Of a stretch of 64,000 nucleotides of DNA, positions 1-9,640 are shown in pieces (the stretch's first letter is position 1; every line of letters starts with the position of its first letter). The translations under genes and the position numbers were made by a program. Below the pieces are notes generated by a model. That model was not told where the DNA came from. It saw only the letters and a list, made by a program, of their open reading frames with translations, and ran no database searches. The stretch covers positions 3,212,944-3,276,943 of the forward strand of contig OY997642.1 of assembly GCA_963921795.1 (NCBI GenBank), written 5' to 3'. This DNA comes from Nannobrachium achirus. Taxonomy: Eukaryota > Chordata > Actinopteri > Myctophiformes > Myctophidae.

Positions 1-411
1 GGGGTTTTTGCGCCGATGGATTATCACTTGACTTCAACGTTTACGTCATCTAGTCACATGACGTGTGTCATGTGACAGTGTGTCATGGCGGCCGCCATCC
101 GAGCCTAGTTTGTGCTGTAAACATGCCAGCTTTGGGATTAAAAAGTATTTTTTGAGTAAATGAAGTCTCTTTATGGGTCTCTCAGTGGATTTACTATGGA
201 GGAGCTTCACTTTGCGTGCACGCCCAACGTGCGTTGTAAACAAATTGCGGACATTACCGATGTGGGCGGGACCGGAGCGCTTTATAGTAAGTAATAATAG
301 TTTTACTGTAAATACAGTAAGATTGACGGTGAGCGCTGTCAACGGCACCATGATATTAACCCTTTAAATGACGGTGAGGACTGGCAACGGCAGCAGAACT
401 CTAAAAAAAAT

Positions 412-476
412 ATCAGATGTACAAGCTCACACCAAGCGCAACACCAAGTGCCGTGCTGTGAGCTTGTAGATGGATT
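412..476. repeat. ultrashort hairpin element, copy 1
   Basis: The arms ATCAGATGTACAAGCTCACA and TGTGAGCTTGTAGATGGAT face each other across a GC-rich centre. It belongs to the window-wide family whose arms read AGCAGATCTACAAGCTCAC and its complement. No larger parent element is obvious. Confidence 0.75.
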
Positions 477-710
477 GTGGTTCATAAACAGTGTTTGTTC
501 ATGAGCTGATCCAGCTGGCTCCATTCACTGCCATGTATTCATCCAGCTTCCAGTGACAGTTTTGCCACTGAAAGTGTCATGGCGCATCGATGTGGTCACT
601 TTGCGTCTTTTCCTTGTGTCTTGTTCCCAGAGCTCGTCCAGGGACGAGTCAGCTGGTTACTATGGTTACCAGGTGAACAGTTAATGCGTTAGCGGCTGGT
701 GAGCGAAAAC

Positions 711-730
711 ACTACATATCCCATCATGCA
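711..730 (+). promoter_or_regulatory. ZNF143/THAP11-type promoter motif (candidate)
   Basis: The sequence ACTACATATCCCATCATGCA closely matches the known vertebrate SBS/ZNF143 core (ACTACAA-TCCCA-CATGC). It sits in a locally CpG-richer stretch with ETS-like CTTCCG copies at about 961-978. Such sites usually lie just upstream of a start site, so this may mark an alternative or divergent promoter. It could also be a chance or transposon-borne match. Confidence 0.45.
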
Positions 731-1013
731 ACTCGGCCGCCAGCATCATGGAGCGTCTATTCTCCATAGGCTCCGGTTCATTGCTGATGCAAAGAAACAG
801 CTTTACCTCGGGAATCTACTTCCACAAACGGTTTGAACGCCGAGAAATGCTCTTTTTACGGCGACACTGGGCCGTGACGGTTAGGATTTTTGTTTTGCGA
901 CCGAAAGTAAACATACTGACATGTATTTTAAAATCGTCAGATCAAACAAATTGCACGTGGCTTCCGCGGCTTCCGTGGCTCTTCAGAATAAAGTGAATGG
1001 CGGCTCTCTACTG

Positions 1014-1405
1014 CAGTGTTTCTCAACCACTGGTCCTGGGGACCTTTGGTGTGCCCCTGAGAAGGGTCAAGTGTGCCCCTTGAAACTGCTTGAAAGCCAG
1101 TATTGTATTTATCATTTTAAAAATGATTTAAACTAGTGAAAACAGCAGATCTACAAGCACACAACACCTCGCGTTGCGAGGAGTTGTGTGTTTGTAGATC
1201 TGCTGTTTTCACTACTGTTGTGCGACAGCCTTGTATGATGAAGCAGGGCTTTACTTTGCAAAGAAACGTACACATTTGAAACTTGAAGATACAAGGTTTC
1301 TTCCCGACAGTGACGATATTTACACCCCCGTATTATGTTGGTGTGACCATGGATTCTTGGGACATGAAAAGTGTGCCCATGCAGAAAAAAGGTTGAGAAA
1401 CACTG
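1014..1405. mobile_element. hAT-like MITE with 8-bp target duplication
   Basis: The ends are perfect 15-bp inverted repeats, CAGTGTTTCTCAACC and GGTTGAGAAACACTG. They are flanked by CTCTACTG (1006-1013) and CTCTACAG (1406-1413), a 7/8 match for an 8-bp target duplication as hAT elements make. Inside are a hairpin element (1136-1212) and one arm of the GTCGGG-AAACCTTGTAT foldback (about 1291-1318). There is no coding capacity. Confidence 0.85.
1136..1212. repeat. ultrashort hairpin element, copy 2 (nearly complete)
   Basis: A 77-bp near-perfect hairpin begins GTGAAAACAGCAGATC and ends with its complement. The tip is CCTCGC-GTT-GCGAGG. It is flanked by TA on both sides, which may be a target duplication or just more palindrome. 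It lies inside the hAT-like MITE 1014-1405. Confidence 0.9.
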
Positions 1406-1484
1406 CTCTACAGCACATAGAATTACCAGCCCATGTGTGAATGGCTTTTAAAAATTATCTGTCTTTTCTAAATCTTCTCTAAAG

Positions 1485-1558
1485 GTCGCAGACGACAGGG
1501 AGACTTTGACCCCACCGCCCTGGAGGAAGAGGAGGATGAGGAGGGGGGGAGGAAGGAG
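1485..1558 (+). CDS. dnajc1: DNAJC1 C-terminal region, exon (third last)
   Basis: This exon follows a pyrimidine-rich tract and AG at 1483-1484. It reads in phase 1 as RRRQGDFDP followed by an acidic run and RKE, ending at GAG|GTGAAG. The basic-then-FD-then-acidic pattern precedes the last SANT domain in vertebrate DNAJC1, an ER-membrane J-domain co-chaperone whose cytosolic tail carries two SANT/Myb-like domains. A second identical donor context, GAG|GTGAAG, lies 12 nt downstream (1571), so a 4-residue longer isoform is possible. Earlier exons, including the J domain and membrane segment, are outside the window. Confidence 0.8.
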
Positions 1559-2436
1559 GTGAAGAAGGAGGTGAAGTGGGGGTACCTTATGGTACTGGGG
1601 GGCAGGGCGTGATAGCGCTTGTAGCGATATCACGATACACAATATTATCACGATTCTTTTTCATGTTGGTTTTTATGGTTCATTTTCATGTTGCTTACAG
1701 TACAACCACCTATAAGGTAAGGGGACACAGAGGTCCGGGGACACTCTGGGGTCCTTTTGGGGAGGTCTAAATTGACCCTTACAAGTATGTAACTCTGATA
1801 GTATACATATGAAACCAATGGAGGTCCATTTGGTTTCTCATGAGTCCCTGCCCTAAAAAGTGCCCTCTCCAGACCATGAATGCAGCTTTCACTATGGCGA
1901 AATAAATACAAATGTCCCTCTTTCCATGCCATACCTGAAGGCAGCATTCAAGAGAATTAGGGCAGGGGCCAATTCACAAATTGGTACCACCCAAGGTGAC
2001 CGTATGTATGTTTTTTTACATTTTTGACTTCCTACATCTCTAGTTTATATTTTGGTATGATAACCCTTTCTGAGACCCAGCTTAATTGGTGTTATCAGCC
2101 GCTAGAGTCGGTGTCCCATTAACTTTACATTACAGGGGGAAAAAAGTAAAAAATGAATTTGCTTTAAGTACTGTAGCATGTGAGGGGTCAAACTAGAGGG
2201 TTTTCATGATTCTGAATCCATTGCAAGCATCTGTTTTGCACGAAAAACATTCTTTGGGATGACTCATCACTTTTCATCACTAAACCATAGTCGTGTGGGT
2301 CCATTTGTAAAATTGGTCTGAAAATAAGTTTCAGTCTTGGGATTCTTTATTTATTTTTTATTTTTTTTGCTTTAACCCCTGCTAACATTCTCTACACTAC
2401 CCTGGTCTCAACGATACACCATGTCGCCTCCCCTAG
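1559..2436 (+). other. dnajc1: dnajc1 intron
   Basis: The 878-nt intron begins GTGAAGAAGGAGGTG, exactly the first 15 nt of the next exon, so exon text seems to run on past the donor. The rest holds no recognised repeat family apart from a short duplicated piece near 1710-1770. The acceptor is CTCCCCTAG at 2428-2436. Confidence 0.7.
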
Positions 2437-2640
2437 GTGAAGAAGGAGGTGCAGAAGGAGGCTCAGAAGGAGGCTCAGAAGGAGGTGCAGAAGGAGGTGC
2501 AGAAGGAGGAGGCGGGTGAGGAGGAGGTGGTTTGGACTCAGAGCCAGCAGAGGCTGTTGGAGTCTGCACTGCAGCAGAACCCCAGAGGGACTGCCCAGCG
2601 ATGGGACCGCATCGCCAAGCTGGTGCCGGGAAAGACCAAG
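2437..2640 (+). CDS. dnajc1: DNAJC1 second SANT domain, exon (second last)
   Basis: Sixty-eight codons in phase 0. The first half is a degenerate KEVQKEAQ repeat, then a Glu-rich linker, then the start of the SANT domain: W-T-Q-S-Q-Q-R-L-L-E, A-L-Q-Q-N-P-R-G and R-W-D-R-I-A-K-L-V-P-G-K-T-K. The tryptophan spacing and the ALQQ/RWDRIA blocks match the known DNAJC1 C-terminal SANT domain. The exon ends at AAG|GTCTGA. The KE repeat is unusually long compared with what I know of mammalian DNAJC1 and looks expanded by slippage. The assignment is firm for the domain and strong for the orthologue. Confidence 0.92.
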
Positions 2641-3127
2641 GTCTGATTAGTTTGTTTTAATCTTCTTCTAGATCTTGAGTGTCTTCTGATTCTTCTGAGA
2701 TAACACTGTGCACTAACGTGTTAGCTTCCGTCTATGTCAAACCATAGAGCTACTGTATCGCTGATGGAAAGATGTGCATGTTTATGTAGTGTAATATGAC
2801 ATAAGATTCTAAAAATGAACAGTGTCATTCAGGGGTGTCGTGGATGAAAGGGTTACAGTTACTCATGTGAGAAGTGGAGGTTGTGGTTTGGTAGCCAAGG
2901 AGTGTCTGTGCAAAGTTTGGCATGGATAGGGGCAACGGTGGCGGAGATAAGAGTAGGGGGAAAGTGTGACGTGACGGACGGACAGACTGACTGATTGACA
3001 GACAGACAGCTGGTGGAGGTTTTGATAGTAACTGATTCATAATGAAACGGTACTCTTTGCTGAAATCCTTGCTTGCAAGCTGCTATAAACGACCGTTTTG
3101 GTTTTCTTTTCTTGTTCTGCTGTGCAG

Positions 3128-3196
3128 GAGGACTGTATGATCAGATACAAGCTGCTAGCTGAACTGGTGCTGAAGAGAAAACAAGCCAAGAGCTGA
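3128..3196 (+). CDS. dnajc1: DNAJC1 C terminus, last coding exon
   Basis: After TTCTGCTGTGCAG the exon reads EDCMIRYKLLAELVLKRKQAKS and stops with TGA at 3194-3196. This completes the SANT helix 3 (DC-RYK-L) and the basic KKKQAKS-type tail of DNAJC1. The phase joins cleanly to the previous exon (K|E). The preceding intron is 487 nt (2641-3127) and contains nothing recognised except a GACAGACAG-like short repeat near 2985-3010. Confidence 0.92.
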   Translation, partial: EDCMIRYKLLAELVLKRKQAKS

Positions 3197-3630
3197 CTCC
3201 AGCTCCACACGGAAACATCACAGCATCGTCTGCGTAGAAAACAACACAGAACCCTTCACATGGAAGCCACACGTTCCTGTGAACTTCCAGAAACCTCGTA
3301 TCTCCGTATTCTAACCTTTTGTGTTTCTTACGTAAATGAACGCCCTACTTGATCATAGCCTACTACAAGCGCCACACGAAAGCATCGCGTTTGAGCTCGT
3401 CGATCTTCTACTTTAGATGATTTTTATATTATTTATTAGAACCCTGAAAAGTAACAGTGTTTGGACACCCGACAGAGATGATAATAGAAGCTGTTAACAT
3501 TCATATCGGTGCTGTTGGGTCGGAAAACCTTGTATGTCCAGAGCGGTTAATACTTTATATTAGTTACAAATTTATAACCCCCCCCCCCCCCCCCCTGCCT
3601 GGTTAATAAACCAGAATGCACTCAACACAC
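3197..3630 (+). promoter_or_regulatory. dnajc1: dnajc1 3' untranslated region with polyadenylation signal
   Basis: The sequence downstream of the stop contains AATAAA at 3605-3610, right after an 18-nt poly-C run (3578-3595). A left arm of the GTCGGG/AAACCTTGTAT foldback family lies at about 3515-3541. Cleavage shortly after 3620 is inferred; no transcript evidence is available. Confidence 0.6.
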
Positions 3631-4177
3631 CCCCTGGCGGTAGTGGTGTTGTAGTGAAGTCTGGCCCTTCACATTATTTTTTCAACAGCCCGATGAAAGG
3701 GTTAGCCAATCAGGGCTGTAGGCCTGGGGCACGTGGTGGGTGGTGGCCTGGTTCAGAACCATCAGGAGAGTCTGTGTGACGCTTTCATTGACTTCCGCCC
3801 CCCCCAGAAATGGAATCTCTCCCTGCAATCCCAGACTCTCTTCCCAAAACGAAGTGTGTGATAGAGGCAACCCCCCCCCCCCCCCCATCATCGCTACTTT
3901 TGTGCAACAATCTCCGTTTTGGGCATTAATTCACGGAATAAACGTCAAAAGATGGAAACACGGAGATGGCAGGTTTCTGGCCCCTGACAGTGGAAGCCAG
4001 GAGGTTTTTTTCTGAAGCTCCGTAGATGTTTGAGGGGAACCTTCATCGCCCCCTGGTGGTCGCGTGTTGAACGTCGTTGTTCCATGGCGTCAGGAGGAAC
4101 GACACTGACCTCTGACCCCCACAGCTTTCACATTATCTTTGTGCCTTAGCTCCGCCCCCCCCCCCCCCCCCCCCCCC
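3578..4177. repeat. cluster of long poly-C tracts
   Basis: Runs of 18, 16 and 23 cytosines lie at 3578-3595, 3871-3886 and 4155-4177, with a shorter run at about 3797-3804. The opposite strand is poly-G, so quadruplex or i-motif folding is possible. The DNA between them shows no gene. Confidence 0.8.
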
Positions 4178-4403
4178 ACACAGCATGCACGTCTCTCGAC
4201 CGACGTACGGACGGCGCTCCGCTCAAATCAGTCAGATGAAGTTGAAATTTAATTTGGACGTTCAAACGAGATCAGCTTCTTTCAGTTTTTTTTTTTTTTT
4301 TTTTAAAACAACAATAGTGTTTGCTTCTTAATTTGTAAATACCGTTAAGCCAATCTGGACGTGAACAGGCTATGAGCACAGCAGCCACGTTGGAGAGAAG
4401 TTG

Positions 4404-4811
4404 TAACCTGACTCCGCCAGATGGTGGCAGTAGTGCGTATACTGCATATACCGCACCACTTTTACCATCTGGGATTGCTCCGGCAGACCCGATGTAAGGG
4501 GCGGGCCATTTTTTTCAAATTCTTTAGCAGGTGATTGGATGGGGCCGTCTGTCTATCACAGTCTGGGAGTGCCAACTCCAACCACTCATATTGGCCTGTC
4601 TGCATGACGTTACACCCAGAATCCGCCTCCTGTGTTTCCACGTGGTCTGCAGTCAGACTCTATTGGCTCAGAGCCGCTCAGAGCCCGCCCGTAGCTGCCG
4701 CTGATTGGTCCGGTCTGGAACTTTACGAGCGATATCAACTCTCCCCGAGCGGTCTCAGATCGTAAAGTAGGGCGGTACGCACTGCTGCCACCATCTGGCG
4801 GAGTCAGGTTA
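4404..4811. mobile_element. MITE with long TIRs, CCAGATGGTGGCAG family, copy 1
   Basis: It starts TAACCTGACTCCGCCAGATG and ends with the inverted complement at 4785-4811. Internal parts of both arms (GTATACTGCATATACCGCA; ACCATCTGGGATTGCTC) also pair. It is about 70-80% similar by eye to 10143-10573. No 9-bp target duplication is visible here, unlike copy 2, because the right flank is another short repeat (AACCAGTAAGACTCCC, 4817-4870). Confidence 0.8.
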
Positions 4812-4816
4812 CTACT

Positions 4817-4870
4817 AACCAGTAAGACTCCCTAAATCGGGAGATAAGCGATCGGGAGATAAGCCGCATA
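4817..4870. repeat. short dispersed repeat AACCAGTAAGACTCCC
   Basis: It contains AACCAGTAAGACTCCCTAAA and two CGGGAGATAAGC copies. The same text, inverted, occurs at 27706-27765. It is probably the end of an unidentified element. Confidence 0.6.
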
Positions 4871-4965
4871 CACAAACTTTAGAAGGCAATGGTAGCCAAT
4901 CAGGAGGGAATTTGGGAAATGGAACAGATCCATGTTGATGACATGACCGTAGATATGCTGTGTAC

Positions 4966-7074
4966 CTCTGTTTGAGCAGAATGGAACAGAGCCTTCATTA
5001 GTATCATTGGTAACACTGGCTCTGTTTGAGCAGAATGGAACAGAGCCTTCATTAGTATCATTGGTAACACTGACTCTGTTTGAGCAGAATGGAACAGAGC
5101 CTTCATTAGTATCATTGGTAACACTGACTCTGTTTGAGCAGAATGGAACAGAGCCTTCATTAGTATCATTGGTAACACTGACTCTGTTTGAGCAGAATGG
5201 AACAGAGCCTTCATTAGTATCATTGGTAACACTGACTCTGTTTGAGCAGAATGGAACAGAGCCTTCATTAGTATCATCGGTAACACTGACTCTGTTTGAG
5301 CAGAATGGAACAGAGCCTTCATTAGTATCATCGGTAACACTGACTCTGTTTGAGCAGAATGGAACAGAGCCTTCATTAGTATCATCGGTAACACTGACTC
5401 TGTTTGAGCAGAATGGAACAGAGCCTTCATTAGTATCATCGGTAACACTGACTCTGTTTGAGCAGAATGGAACAGAGCCTTCATTAGTATCATCGGTAAC
5501 ACTGACTCTGTTTGAGCAGAATGGAACAGAGCCTTCATTAGTATCATCGGTAACACTGACTCTGTTTGAGCAGAATGGAACAGAGCCTTCATTAGTATCA
5601 TCGGTAACACTGACTCTGTTTGAGCAGAATGGAACAGAGCCTTCATTAGTATCATTGGTAACACTGACTCTGTTTGAGCAGAATGGAACAGAGCCTTCAT
5701 TAGTATCATTGGTAACACTGACTCTGTTTGAGCAGAATGGAACAGAGCCTTCATCAGTATCATTGGTAACACTGACTCTGTTTGAGCAGAATGGAACAGA
5801 GCCTTCATCAGTATCATTGGTAACACTGACTCTGTTTGAGCAGAATGGAACAGAGCCTTCATCAGTATCATTGGTAACACTGACTCTGTTTGAGCAGAAT
5901 GGAACAGAGCCTTCATTAGTATCATTGGTAACACTGACTCTGTTTGAGCAGAATGGAACAGAGCCTTCATTAGTATCATTGGTAACACTGACTCTGTTTG
6001 AGCAGAATGGAACAGAGCCTTCATTAGTATCATTGGTAACACTGACTCTGTTTGAGCAGAATGGAACAGAGCCTTCATTAGTATCATTGGTAACACTGAC
6101 TCTGTTTGAGCAGAATGGAACAGAGCCTTCATTAGTATCATTGGTAACACTGACTCTGTTTGAGCAGAATGGAACAGAGCCTTCATTAGTATCATTGGTA
6201 ACACTGACTCTGTTTGAGCAGAATGGAACAGAGCCTTCATTAGTATCATTGGTAACACTGACTCTGTTTGAGCAGAATGGAACAGAGCCTTCATTAGTAT
6301 CATTGGTAACACTGACTCTGTTTGAGCAGAATGGAACAGAGCCTTCATTAGTATCATTGGTAACACTGACTCTGTTTGAGCAGAATGGAACAGAGCCTTC
6401 ATTAGTATCATTGGTAACACTGACTCTGTTTGAGCAGAATGGAACAGAGCCTTCATTAGTATCATTGGTAACACTGACTCTGTTTGAGCAGAATGGAACA
6501 GAGCCTTCATTAGTATCATTGGTAACACTGACTCTGTTTGAGCAGAATGGAACAGAGCCTTCATTAGTATCATTGGTAACACTGACTCTGTTTGAACAGA
6601 ATGGAACAGAGCCTTCATTAGTATCATTGGTAACACTGACTCTGTTTGAGCAGAATGGAACAGAGCCTTCATTAGTATCATTGGTAACACTGACTCTGTT
6701 TGAGCAGAATGGAACAGAGCCTTCATTAGTATCATTGGTAACACTGACTCTGTTTGAGCAGAATGGAACAGAGCCTTCATTAGTATCATTGGTAACACTG
6801 ACTCTGTTTGAGCAGAATGGAACAGAGCCTTCATTAGTATCATTGGTAACACTGACTCTGTTTGAGCAGAATGGAACAGAGCCTTCATCAGTATCATTGG
6901 TAACACTGACTCTGTTTGAGCAGAATGGAACAGAGCCTTCATCAGTATCATTGGTAACACTGACTCTGTTTGAGCAGAATGGAACAGAGCCTTCATTAGT
7001 ATCATTGGTAACACTGACTCTGTTTGAGCAGAATGGAACAGAGCCTTCATTAGTATCATTGGTAACACTGACTC
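4966..7074. repeat. 54-bp minisatellite, about 39 units
   Basis: Each unit runs CTCTGTTTGAGCAGAATGG, AACAGAGCC, TTCATTAGTATCATTGG, TAACACTGA. CTCTGTT and AACAGAG can pair as a hairpin. Because 54 is divisible by three and the unit has no stop in some frames, open frames of about 700 codons exist on both strands; I treat these as by-products. Variant units cluster: TCATCGG occupies consecutive units about 5270-5600, and TTCATCAG occurs at 5750-5870 and 6885-6950. This points to block duplication or conversion. Confidence 0.97.
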
Positions 7075-7109
7075 ATCCCCAAAATGGCTGCTGTGCATAC
7101 AGCCGACTC

Positions 7110-7460
7110 TTTTGATGAATTACTTAAATATACAAAGTAATTGCTGACACATTTAATAATTTTATACTTAAAAAATGAAGATAAAAAAAAAAGAAAAGCT
7201 GAAATAGTTGACCTACAAGTAAACTTGTAGGAGCTTGTAGATCTGCTATTTCCGCTAACGATAAACCAAAATAATTGCCATTATCTCAAATAATGCTTTC
7301 ATAGTAGTTCCTATTTATATTCATGTTATACTGTGTTACCAATACAATCTTTCTGTTTTGGCAATTATTTTGAGGCCCACTTGCATTATCCTCAAGGACC
7401 GCCAGTGGGCCCCAGGCCCACAGTTTGAGAACCGCTGACATAGTATAGTATGGGGCTCGT
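7110..7460. mobile_element. fragments of AGGGCTGT-type and hAT-like MITEs
   Basis: 7120-7295 resembles the interior of the AGGGCTGT element at 22073-22421 (TATACAAAGTAATTGCTGACA, AATAATTGCCATTATCTCAA). 7375-7440 ends in TTTGAGAACCGCTG, a typical hAT-like terminus. The boundaries are not resolved. Confidence 0.55.
7201..7253. repeat. ultrashort hairpin element, copy 3 (rearranged)
   Basis: The right arm AGCTTGTAGATCTGCTATTTC is intact. The left arm is shortened to GAAATAGTTGACCTACAAG and the centre is replaced by a new small palindrome. Confidence 0.75.
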
Positions 7461-7607
7461 CTTTTACTGATAATACCGTACTCCCAAGCTTCTGAGAAAG
7501 AAGATGGAATCCTGGAAGGAGCAAATATTCAGTATATTACGTTGTTAGACCCATTAGGACAGGGAACCACTTTAACCATTCTTTTATGCTTTAACTATTA
7601 AAAAAAA

Positions 7608-7664
7608 TAGCAGATCTACAAGCTCACAGCGCGGCACCGAGTGCCATGCTGTGAGCTTGTATTT
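7608..7664. repeat. ultrashort hairpin element, copy 4
   Basis: Left arm ATAGCAGATCTACAAGCTCA, tip GCGCGGCACCGAGTGCC, right arm TGTGAGCTTGTA then truncated into a T run. The flank TTATGCTTTAACTATT is shared with copies 6, 7 and 13, so these four derive from one parent MITE. Confidence 0.85.
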
Positions 7665-7719
7665 ACTTTTTTTTTTTTTTTTTGTCAAATCTTTGAATAC
7701 ATCTAATATAACATAATTT

Positions 7720-7860
7720 TTCGTCGCTCAAATATTTGCTTCTGGGTGGTCCCTGGAACAACATATTATCAGATGGGGGTCCGCGGCCAAATACATGTAC
7801 TTTTGGGGGTCCTTGACGTGAAATTCTTTTGAGAACCGTTGATTTTAGAAGAAGGATTTA
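7720..7860. mobile_element. hAT-like MITE terminal piece
   Basis: It contains GGGGGTCCGCGGCCAAATAC, GGGGGTCCTTGACGTGAAA and TTTTGAGAACCGTTGA. These are the degenerate outer parts of the same parent type as 8205-8520, ending in a TTCTCA-type hAT terminus. Confidence 0.5.
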
Positions 7861-7892
7861 GAAGACATTCATAGAATCGGGTGAAAATATTC

Positions 7893-7914
7893 AAGCTTGT
7901 AGATCTGCTGTTTT
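7893..7914. repeat. ultrashort hairpin element, copy 5 (right arm only)
   Basis: Only AAGCTTGTAGATCTGCTG remains, followed by a run of T. Confidence 0.7.
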
Positions 7915-7965
7915 TTTTTAACCCATTCAGAACGGGTACACATTATTGTATGCTTAACTATTGCA

Positions 7966-8036
7966 AAATAGCAGATATACAAGCTCATAGCGCGGCACCG
8001 AGTGCCGCGCTGTGAGCTTGTAGATCTACTATTTTT
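7966..8036. repeat. ultrashort hairpin element, copy 6
   Basis: CAAAATAGCAGATATACAAG and its complement enclose AGCGCGGCACCGAGTGCCGC, itself a perfect small hairpin. This is one of the best-folded copies. Confidence 0.88.
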
Positions 8037-8204
8037 GAAAAAATCTTGAGAATTAGAATTTTTACCCGATTTATAAGTGCCTTTTGAATCCTTCTAAGAT
8101 TTTTTGAAAACCCTATGTTTCTATGTCAGCAATCTGGCCAGCCATCGTCAAAGAAAAGGTCCTTTTCACTTAACTGGAGCTCAGTTAGTCTGCTCTTGAT
8201 ATAC

Positions 8205-8520
8205 TACTATGTCAGTGATTCTCATACTTTTTCATGTGAAGGACCCCCAAAATGATATGTATTTGGCCACGGACCCCCATCTCAAAGTATCTAGTTCCAG
8301 GCACCCTGGAACTAGATACTTCCAGGGTGCCTTGTAACTCAAAATCTGAGTTACAAACGTTTGCTTTGAAAATACATGTATTCAAAGATTTGCACACATT
8401 TTCCACGACTTTTTCCAAAAATAGCAGATCTACAAGCTCGCTTGTATATCTGCTATTTTTCAATAGTTAAAGCATTCAATAATTCTAGTTGAAGCACAAA
8501 ATAATGGTTAAAGTCAGTTC
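8205..8520. mobile_element. hAT-like MITE carrying hairpin copy 7
   Basis: It starts near CAGTGATTCTCATACTTTTT, with GGACCCCCAAAATGATATG and GGACCCCCATCTC next. It contains local palindromes (TATCTAGTTCCAGG around 8288-8330, CTTGTAACTCAAAATCTGAG) and ends near AATGGTTAAAGTCAG. No transposase is present. Confidence 0.6.
8416..8461. repeat. ultrashort hairpin element, copy 7 (short tip)
   Basis: AAAAATAGCAGATCTACAAG, a CTCG tip, then CTTGTATATCTGCTATTTTT: a 46-bp deletion derivative with intact outer arms. Confidence 0.88.
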
Positions 8521-8628
8521 TTAATGGGATAAAAGAAAAAGCCTCTGATGCGCAACGAGTTGAAGCTTTTATTTTTGTATGAAACTTGTTTGTTACACGT
8601 TGTGTTGTGTTTGGAGTGTTTGATGTCC

Positions 8629-8722
8629 GTTTGGGTCAAAAACGTGGGGCTTTCTCACAGAGCCCACCGTTTGGGTCAAAACGTGGGGCTTTCTCACAGA
8701 GCCCACCGTTTGGGTCAAAAAG
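8629..8722. repeat. 40-bp tandem repeat, about 2.3 units
   Basis: The unit runs GTTTGGGTCAAAAACGTGGG then GCTTTCTCACAGAGCCCACC and is repeated with one base lost in the second copy. Confidence 0.85.
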
Positions 8723-9078
8723 TCCACAATGTGACCCGATGGAACTCTGTTTTATGAGTTGAATCCACTGTGTTTTCAACATCATCTGTCAGTCACTCAT
8801 TTAATAAAAAAACAAAATAAATAAAGTATTTAATTTATCTCCCTGTACTTGTGTATTTCTTGTCCAAAATGTGTGATGTAAAATGTAAACACAATGCATT
8901 ATTTATTCTTTACACATGAGGGCAGTATCAATATGATGTGTGGTTGTATAGGGCTGTGATTTTCAACATTTTTCATATACATTTCCATTATTTATTCAGC
9001 ATTTGGTGTTGGGGTTAGTGGCTATTCACGTGATGTTACAAATCATTGGCAAGTGCTCGTTTGAGAGGGTACGCAACC

Positions 9079-9494
9079 GTCTATAAACACAGCACCAGAT
9101 ATCTGTCTAAACACCTGAACGTCTATAAACACAACACCAGATATCTGTCTAAACACCTGAACGTCTATAAACACAACACCAGATATCTGTCTAAACACCT
9201 GAACGTCTATAAACACAGCACCAGATATCTGTCTAAACACCTGAACGTCTATAAACACAACACCAGATATCTGTCTAAACACCTGAACGTCTATAAACAC
9301 AACACCAGATATCTGTCTAAACACCTGAACGTCTATAAACACAACACCAGATATCTGTCTAAACACCTGAACGTCTATAAACACAGCACCAGATATCTGT
9401 CTAAACACCTGAACGTCTATAAACACAACACCAGATATCTGTCTAAACACCTGAACGTCTATAAACACAACACCAGATATCTGTCTAAACACCT
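9079..9494. repeat. 42-bp minisatellite, about 10 units
   Basis: The unit runs GTCTATAAACACAACACC, AGATATCTGTCTAAACACCTGAAC. Units differ mainly at one site (AACACC or AGCACC). The length is a multiple of three, so 149-165 codon frames stay open on both strands; I do not consider these genes. Confidence 0.95.
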
Positions 9495-9640
9495 GGTCTT
9501 CTGGTCAGGAGGAATGAAAAATAAGAGCACGGTTTACCTATAATGTCTTGTTTTTACTGTTGCTACACCTAATAATATAAAATAACATGAAACCAAAGAC
9601 GTATTCAATCATAGCTATGTAGGTATTTGGATTTGGAGGT

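Larger units (their letters stand above)
1..1013. other. intronic or upstream DNA of dnajc1 with no recognised exon
   Basis: I see no exon here. The stretch holds a short perfect palindrome near 54-77 (GTCACATGAC, four bases, GTCATGTGAC), an imperfect duplication around 328-395, one hairpin repeat (412-476) and a ZNF143-like motif (711-730). The 82-codon ORF at 748-996 that follows the motif has no recognisable domain, and I do not call it a gene. Confidence 0.5.

Noticed and set aside
748..996. 82-codon ORF after the ZNF143-like motif
   Set aside because: No domain and no splice context; it runs up to a MITE.
1136..1212. Intrinsic transcription terminators at the hairpins
   Set aside because: The hairpins recur as elements inside MITEs in a eukaryotic genome; T runs are inconsistent.
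4900..7115. Two ~700-codon ORFs on opposite strands
   Set aside because: They are read-throughs of a 54-bp stop-free minisatellite; there are no non-repeat domains or gene context. Kept as a repeat and a finding, not as CDS.
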